Positions 6,484-8,900 of a stretch of 8,900 nucleotides of DNA are shown one piece after another. The DNA lies in assembly GCA_001804345.1 (NCBI GenBank), contig MHFU01000057.1, positions 1 through 8,900 on the forward strand, read 5' to 3'. The notes under the pieces were generated by a model. The model was not told the DNA's origin. It saw only the letters and a program-made list of their open reading frames with translations, and searched no databases. Origin of the DNA: Omnitrophica bacterium RIFOXYB12_FULL_50_7. GTDB taxonomy: Bacteria > Omnitrophota > Omnitrophia > Omnitrophales > Aquincolibacteriaceae. The position numbers and the translations under genes were made by a program. Numbering within the stretch: the first letter of the stretch is position 1; every line of letters starts with the position of its first letter.

Positions 6484-6489
6484 TTTGCG

Positions 6490-6870
6490 TTAGTGCGTGA
6501 AATCTTCCAGGAATCGCTCGGCCTGGAACGCCCCACAAATGCCACAAATAAATTCGTAGTCCGCAGTACACCGCATGACACCGCCTTTGAGCCACCGGCT
6601 TTTTTCTTTATGCGAGAGCACAATAAATTCCGTGCCCGTCTTTGCGCGTTTCCCTCTTCTAAGCATAACCATGCGTCCGGTATGTATCCCTTCGTCTTCG
6701 TAGGCCCCGCAAGCCCGGCAGGTTAAAAGATCGCTGCGCGCGCCGAAATCAACCCCTTTGGCCTTGGCCGCTTCGATCACAGCACGGAGATCCTGCACAA
6801 GTTTCTGGTAGGAGGGATCGTTCCTGACAGGATCTTCGGATCGTTTTGTCCTTTTTTTGTTCATAGTCAT
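6490..6870 (-). CDS. Small protein with two CxxC knuckles, possible zinc ribbon, function unknown
   Basis: The 126-residue protein has a basic N-terminus and a helix (about 20-38). Two cysteine pairs follow: CRAC at 51-54 and CGIC at 109-112, both followed by GA plus an aromatic residue. The spacing and symmetry suggest a split zinc ribbon, with a basic segment (RRGKRAK, 71-77) between. There is no signal peptide, so it is probably cytoplasmic. Nucleic-acid binding is possible but not shown. The start is uncertain: ATG 6870 and ATG 6864 are both in frame, and neither has a Shine-Dalgarno sequence. Instead the ATG at 6870 forms the end of a repeated box (6868-6897), so translation may rely on a leaderless or atypical signal. 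The hemerythrin-like gene ends 72 bp upstream. Confidence 0.7.
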   Translation of the reverse strand: MTMNKKRTKRSEDPVRNDPSYQKLVQDLRAVIEAAKAKGVDFGARSDLLTCRACGAYEDEGIHTGRMVMLRRGKRAKTGTEFIVLSHKEKSRWLKGGVMRCTADYEFICGICGAFQAERFLEDFTH

Positions 6871-6897
6871 TTTTCGCGTTTACGGAATAGCGTCCGG
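6868..6897 (-). repeat. Copy 3 of an ATG-ending box, overlapping a start codon
   Basis: On the plus strand this copy runs CATTTTTCGCGTTTACGG then AATAGCGTCCGG. It is closely similar to the copy at 6455-6483 in sequence and orientation. Its terminal CAT is the complement of the start codon of the CxxC gene, so the box forms the immediate 5' leader where a ribosome binding site would be expected. It could be a leader or regulatory element, or the end of a small mobile repeat. Confidence 0.6.
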
Positions 6898-6942
6898 ATA
6901 TTTTTCTTACAGCGCCTCGTAAAACCGTTTCTCAGTACCGTT

Positions 6943-7341
6943 TTAAGTCAATTTCTCGAACTCTCTCATCAAAACATTCTCCTCGCGGAAAATCCGGCTT
7001 TTGATCATGTCCGAGATTTTTCTGAATTCAACGGGGATATCTTTACCCATCGGATCGTTTTCCACTTTTTTGAAGAACGCCCTAATCTCCGCGGCGATCT
7101 TATCCATATCCGCGGCGAAAAGGAACAATTTCCGTCTGAGATCGGTATCGGTTTCCGCAGCTTTTTTCAAAACAGGATAAAAACCCAGGTCTTCACTTTT
7201 GAGATGAGCCTCAAGAGATCTCTTGAGCTCCTGCAGCTTCATCTGTCCCGCTCTGCTGAAAATTTCAAGCTGGAGAACCTGCAAAAGGATTTCAAGGATC
7301 TGCCCGTGTTCCTTGCGCCACGTTTTGATGTAATCCGACAT
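6943..7341 (-). CDS. Hemerythrin-like (HHE-type) four-helix protein with incomplete iron ligands
   Basis: The 132-residue, mostly helical protein follows the hemerythrin HHE layout. Helix 1 holds WRKEHGQIL (His12), helix 2 holds HLKSEDLGFYPVL (His46, Glu50), and the last helix holds IKSRIFREENVLMREFEK. Bacterial hemerythrin-like proteins bind a di-iron centre that senses or stores oxygen or handles nitric oxide and peroxide. Here the histidine normally found in helix 3 is absent, and the last helix has Arg116 where histidine usually precedes the EE pair. There are only two histidines in total. A full di-iron site therefore looks unlikely; it may bind one metal, or none, and act as a helical adaptor. 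The start has a strong AAGGAGAGGTGA just upstream. A 62-bp gap containing a hairpin separates it from the BRCT fragment. Confidence 0.8.
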   Translation of the reverse strand: MSDYIKTWRKEHGQILEILLQVLQLEIFSRAGQMKLQELKRSLEAHLKSEDLGFYPVLKKAAETDTDLRRKLFLFAADMDKIAAEIRAFFKKVENDPMGKDIPVEFRKISDMIKSRIFREENVLMREFEKLT

Positions 7342-7367
7342 AGGTCACCTCTCCTTCAGGGCATCAG

Positions 7368-7398
7368 ACCCAAGATAAAGTCGGACTTTGTCTTGGGT
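7368..7398. repeat. 14-bp-arm hairpin between the BRCT fragment and the hemerythrin-like gene
   Basis: ACCCAAGATAAAGT (7368-7381) pairs with ACTTTGTCTTGGGT (7385-7398) around a CGG loop. The single non-Watson-Crick position can form a G-U pair in RNA. No T-run follows on either strand, so it is not a standard terminator. It lies in the leader of the hemerythrin-like gene, about 27 bases from the ATG. It looks like a dispersed palindromic repeat but could also affect the mRNA. Confidence 0.65.
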
Positions 7399-7403
7399 GG
7401 CTG

Positions 7404-7586
7404 TCACCTGTTAATTTCGGCTTTTGCGAGTTCGGGAAGGAATTGCTCTTCGTCCCAAATGGGAATACCCAGTTCCTGAGCTTTGGCGAGTTTGGAGCCG
7501 GCGACAAGGATATCGGTTTTCTTGCTCACTCTGCGGAAAAAACCCTGACAGTTCTCTTCATAATTGCACAACGCCACATTCGCCAT
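7404..7586 (-). pseudogene. BRCT-domain fragment resembling the C-terminus of NAD-dependent DNA ligase
   Basis: The open frame encodes 60 residues. The second part, VSKKTDILVAG then SKLAKAQELGIPIWDEEQF, closely resembles the C-terminal half of the BRCT domain of bacterial LigA. Intact LigA has about four more residues (typically including PG) between VAG and SKL, so there appears to be a short deletion. The N-terminal strand and helix of the domain are missing and are replaced by MANVALCNYEENCQGFF, which I cannot match. At about 43 recognisable residues it is roughly half a BRCT domain. It is probably a remnant, although GAGGGCTGAGGA just before the ATG and a promoter-like TATACT upstream mean a short protein could still be made. 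No ligase catalytic region is present nearby. Confidence 0.6.
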
Positions 7587-7603
7587 TCCTCAGCCCTCGG
7601 TGC

Positions 7604-7633
7604 AGTATAGTCCTGCCCTCACCCCTGCCGCAA
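7604..7633 (-). promoter_or_regulatory. Putative promoter upstream of the BRCT fragment
   Basis: On the minus strand TTGCGG (7633-7628) and TATACT (7609-7604) are 18 bases apart. The -10 hexamer matches five of six consensus positions; the -35 matches only three. Transcription would start near 7597, about 11 bases before the ATG at 7586 and just upstream of its purine-rich ribosome binding site. Confidence 0.35.
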
Positions 7634-7657
7634 ATATAAAAAATAGGCGTCCTACAA

Positions 7658-7801
7658 GTGGACACCCTGTTAATAGAGTTGCCCATGAACGCACTGAATG
7701 CCACCCTTCAGTACGGCTTCGGCAAAAGATTGATCTTCTTGTTCGAACCGGCAGGCAAACTACAGTGGCTAGAGCTTTGTGAAGTTACCGTGGAATCTTG
7801 A
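7658..7801 (+). CDS. Possible small plus-strand gene or gene remnant, 47 codons
   Basis: From a GTG at 7658 an open frame reads VDTLLIELPMNALNATLQYG, then GKRLIFLFEPAGKLQWLEL, and stops at 7801. An in-frame ATG at 7685 would give 38 residues. The composition is protein-like: alternating hydrophobic residues, an aromatic-rich core and ordinary codon choice. It fills a 223-bp gap otherwise without a gene. However, neither start has a clear ribosome binding site, it is on the strand opposite to all its neighbours, and I recognise no family. It may be the remnant of a larger gene. Confidence 0.25.
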   Translation: MDTLLIELPMNALNATLQYGFGKRLIFLFEPAGKLQWLELCEVTVES

Positions 7802-7809
7802 TACAGGCT

Positions 7810-8109
7810 CTACGGATGCGGGGTGATGGCAAGAATCGTGATCTGTTTTTTGTCGGGTCCGTAGCACCAAAACACGCGATAAGCGGAGGGCGTGTTATTC
7901 TGGGCATAAGCTTCAAAAACTTTCTGTTTCGGATCGTAGGGATGAGAAATGGAATCGTAAGGATGCGTCTTGAGGGACGGATGTTTGGGATTGGTCGCGA
8001 GAAAGCCAAGCGATTTCTTGATCTGTTTCACAAGACCCTTTTTGTCAGGCAAGCTCTCCAGCCGTTCGAGTTCCTCGCCGGCCGTTTGAGTGAAAAAGAT
8101 CTCGAACAT
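7810..8109 (-). CDS. RelE/ParE-superfamily toxin
   Basis: The 99-residue protein starting MFEIFFTQTAGEELERL has the RelE/ParE layout: a first beta-strand, a pair of helices (about 10-40), then strands ending in SAYRVFWCYG and KQITILAITPHP. The YRVFW strand and the terminal ILAI strand with His98 match the region where RelE-type ribosome-dependent mRNA nucleases keep active-site residues (Arg78 is a candidate). HPYD occurs twice in the middle (49-59). The preferred ATG at 8109 has GGAG nine bases upstream. An in-frame ATG at 8151 would add 14 residues and has AGGGG nine bases upstream, so the longer form is not excluded. It lies downstream of the antitoxin gene in the usual order, but with a 76-bp gap containing a short inverted repeat, where many modules overlap. 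Confidence 0.8.
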   Translation of the reverse strand: MFEIFFTQTAGEELERLESLPDKKGLVKQIKKSLGFLATNPKHPSLKTHPYDSISHPYDPKQKVFEAYAQNNTPSAYRVFWCYGPDKKQITILAITPHP

Positions 8110-8150
8110 CAGCACTGTTCTCCATTTGCTTTTAGGGGTTAACAGTCCCA

Positions 8151-8185
8151 TACCGCATACCCCTGTATTTAAATGTCATGCGGTA
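8151..8185. repeat. Short inverted repeat between antitoxin and toxin genes
   Basis: TACCGCAT (8151-8158) pairs with ATGCGGTA (8178-8185) around a 19-base loop. The right arm abuts the antitoxin stop codon at 8186-8188. The left arm overlaps the alternative toxin start at 8151. If it forms in the mRNA it could reduce toxin translation relative to antitoxin. Confidence 0.5.
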
Positions 8186-8494
8186 TCAGGTTGGATCTTC
8201 AGTGTATTTCGAGAAATCTTCTTTAGACTTGGTCACTTTTCCGGTCCGCGCGTCTTTAAGCCCTTTTTGGACCATCTGCGCGGCCTGCTTGTTCTGGAAC
8301 AACCATGCTTCAGACGCAGGGACCATCACCTGCGGATCAAGCATGATCTGGCCATGGACATTCTGGTAAACCCGGTAAAGGCGCGTTTGGGATCCTTTTA
8401 CTTTGCGGCCCAACTGAACACGGTTCTTTCCGTCCGCCTTCACTTCAGCAATCTCAGTAAAATCAGAATCTTTGACCACATTTTGTTTGATCAT
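8186..8494 (-). CDS. RelB-like antitoxin of the adjacent RelE-type toxin
   Basis: The 102-residue protein begins MIKQNVVKDSDFTEI. A beta-rich part (about 13-58) ends in GQIMLDPQVMVPASEAWLF, then a helix (about 66-82), then a charged tail ending in DFSKYTEDPT. The order of an N-terminal DNA-binding or dimerisation part and a helical, charged toxin-binding tail is typical of RelE-family antitoxins. The GQI-L-DP and PASEAWL signature is one I associate with this antitoxin type. The start at 8494 has AAGGAGAGGG just upstream and a promoter-like pair beyond it. A frame opening at 8563 would include the promoter and is rejected. It lies directly upstream of the toxin. Its autorepressor role is inferred from the palindromes at 8547-8565 and 8573-8595. 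Confidence 0.78.
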   Translation of the reverse strand: MIKQNVVKDSDFTEIAEVKADGKNRVQLGRKVKGSQTRLYRVYQNVHGQIMLDPQVMVPASEAWLFQNKQAAQMVQKGLKDARTGKVTKSKEDFSKYTEDPT

Positions 8495-8519
8495 GGTTAT
8501 CCCTCTCCTTCTCAGCAGA

Positions 8520-8548
8520 AGCATAACACGCGGTGGGAATACATTCAA
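8520..8548 (-). promoter_or_regulatory. Putative promoter of the toxin-antitoxin module
   Basis: On the minus strand TTGAAT (8548-8543) and TATGCT (8525-8520) are separated by exactly 17 bases. Each matches four of six consensus positions. The start of transcription would be near 8513, about 19 bases before the antitoxin ATG, with a strong ribosome binding site between. Confidence 0.5.
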
Positions 8549-8565
8549 GTGGGAATTCCCCACTT
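8547..8565. promoter_or_regulatory. Operator-like palindrome at the -35 region of the toxin-antitoxin promoter
   Basis: AAGTGGG and CCCACTT form perfect 7-bp arms around a five-base centre that includes the GAATTC core. The palindrome overlaps the -35 hexamer by two bases. This is where an antitoxin or toxin-antitoxin complex would bind to repress its own promoter. The binding protein is inferred; the adjacent XRE-type protein is an alternative. Confidence 0.45.
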
Positions 8566-8572
8566 CGCACTT

Positions 8573-8595
8573 ATTCTAAAACCGGGTTTTAGAAT
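8573..8595. promoter_or_regulatory. Second palindrome upstream of the toxin-antitoxin promoter
   Basis: ATTCTAAAACC (8573-8583) and GGTTTTAGAAT (8585-8595) are perfect 11-bp arms around a single G. It lies seven bases from the palindrome at 8547-8565, between the XRE-type gene and the antitoxin. Its size suits a dimeric repressor. No T-run follows on the minus strand, so a terminator for the XRE gene is less likely. Confidence 0.5.
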
Positions 8596-8642
8596 GGTAC
8601 CGGTAACGCGCCCTTCAAACACACAACCGCTGTGTGCTTGGG

Positions 8643-8900
8643 TTATTTTCCAAGGTCCGGGCCGAGCCAAGTAGTGCCGGGCTCGGAAATGGAGCAGGAC
8701 GGGAAAAAGCGCTCCTGCGAAACCTTGTTTTGATAATCCGGCAAGCCCAATGCATTTTCGATCTTTTTCAGGGTCGCGAGGCGCGGGGACGTGATCCCCT
8801 TTTCGATCTTAGCAATATGCTGCTGCGTGAGGCCCGTTTTTTTAGCCAGCTCTGCCTGCGTCATTTTCCGCAAGCGGCGAAGAGATTTGATTTTTTGTCC
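8643..8900 (-). CDS. XRE-family helix-turn-helix protein (N-terminus beyond the right edge)
   Basis: The frame is open to the right edge, giving 85 residues that begin GQKIKSLRRLRKMTQAELA. An apparent TTG start at 8873 is therefore internal. The helix-turn-helix is clear: MTQAELAKKTGL (helices 1-2) and TQQHIAKIEKG (recognition helix region), then TSPRLATLKKIENALGL. This is a standard XRE/Cro-type DNA-binding fold. Such proteins next to toxin genes are often antitoxins or regulators, so it may bind the palindromes downstream. The last 22 or so residues (FFPSCSISEPGTTWLGPDLG) are rich in Pro, Gly and Ser, unlike the domain. They are encoded by a GC-rich hairpin (8662-8686) and look like an added tail from a repeat. 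The antitoxin starts 148 bp downstream. Confidence 0.85.
   Translation of the reverse strand, partial: GQKIKSLRRLRKMTQAELAKKTGLTQQHIAKIEKGITSPRLATLKKIENALGLPDYQNKVSQERFFPSCSISEPGTTWLGPDLGK
8662..8686. repeat. GC-rich hairpin inside the 3' end of the XRE-type gene
   Basis: CCGAGCC (8662-8668) pairs with GGCTCGG (8680-8686) around an 11-base loop. A further short pair, GCAGGA with TCCTGC, lies just to the right (about 8694-8727). The repeat encodes the odd C-terminal tail of the XRE-type protein. It precedes the stop codon, so it is not a terminator. Confidence 0.5.

Larger units (their letters stand above)
6281..6489. other. Repeat-rich intergenic region between the C39-like gene and the CxxC gene
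   Basis: No convincing gene is present. The stretch contains two of the three related boxes (6321-6348 and 6455-6483). A short GC hairpin (GGCG at 6399-6402, CGCC at 6408-6411) is followed on the minus strand by TGTTTTT and could be a weak terminator for the gene ending at 6490. A 32-codon open frame (6457 down to 6359, minus strand) starts at the ATG that ends the middle box. It has no ribosome binding site and no recognisable motif, so I do not call it a gene. Confidence 0.5.

Noticed and set aside
6455..6897. Integron gene cassette with attC sites around the CxxC gene
   Set aside because: The bracketing boxes are direct repeats, but I could not find the paired RYYYAAC and GTTRRRY core sites of attC, nor an integrase gene. 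Kept only as an open question about the boxes.
7741..7749. GTTCGAACC, resembling a tRNA T-loop
   Set aside because: The flanking bases do not form a T-stem, and no acceptor, D or anticodon arms can be drawn around it on either strand.
8090..8674. Plus-strand open frame of 194 codons over the toxin-antitoxin region
   Set aside because: It lies opposite the antitoxin, its promoter and part of the XRE gene, each with better evidence. The product has no recognisable domain.

Overview
The window looks like a chromosomal segment of an uncultured bacterium with roughly balanced base composition. It is gene-dense but interrupted by many palindromic and inverted repeats. Sec signal peptides, a probable lipoprotein and cell-envelope sugar genes suggest a diderm. 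The mix of small secreted repeat proteins, a RelE-type toxin module and abundant miniature inverted-repeat elements fits lineages such as Omnitrophota or other PVC-related candidate phyla. That placement is inference from general character, not a marker-gene result.

Layout. At the left edge (1-962, minus strand) is the N-terminal part of an NAD-dependent sugar-nucleotide epimerase/decarboxylase of the UDP-glucuronate decarboxylase type. It runs off the window. Divergent from it (1076-2509, plus strand) is a GT87/DUF2029-type membrane glycosyltransferase. The pair suggests the edge of an envelope-glycan locus. The glycosyltransferase gene carries a complete 163-bp miniature inverted-repeat element inserted in frame at a TA, and a second inverted repeat supplies its last codons and stop.

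From 2642 to 8900 every well-supported gene is on the minus strand. Read in transcription order from the right edge, there is first a partial XRE-type DNA-binding protein. Next comes a two-gene toxin-antitoxin module (RelB-like antitoxin, RelE/ParE-like toxin) with a plausible promoter and two operator-like palindromes. A degraded BRCT fragment resembling the C-terminus of NAD-dependent DNA ligase follows, then a hemerythrin-like four-helix protein lacking part of the usual iron ligands, and a small CxxC protein. The rest is a run of exported or membrane proteins: a signal-peptide C39-like papain-fold protein, a MORN_2/YwqK-type lipoprotein with five 24-residue repeats, a periplasmic ankyrin-repeat protein, a small three-helix membrane protein and a 338-residue secreted protein of unknown function.

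The export cluster 2642-6280 may be a functional neighbourhood in the envelope. Gaps of 26 to 209 bp, some containing palindromes, argue against a single tight operon. Only the last two genes (26 bp apart) are close enough to be confidently co-transcribed. The most striking feature is the density of small mobile-looking repeats: the in-frame element at 1444-1610, an inverted repeat at 2494-2580, a perfect 34-bp palindrome at 4146-4179, three related boxes at 6321/6455/6868 that each end in an ATG, a hairpin at 7368-7398, and palindromes at 8547-8595 and 8662-8686. Several of them contribute coding sequence or gene ends.
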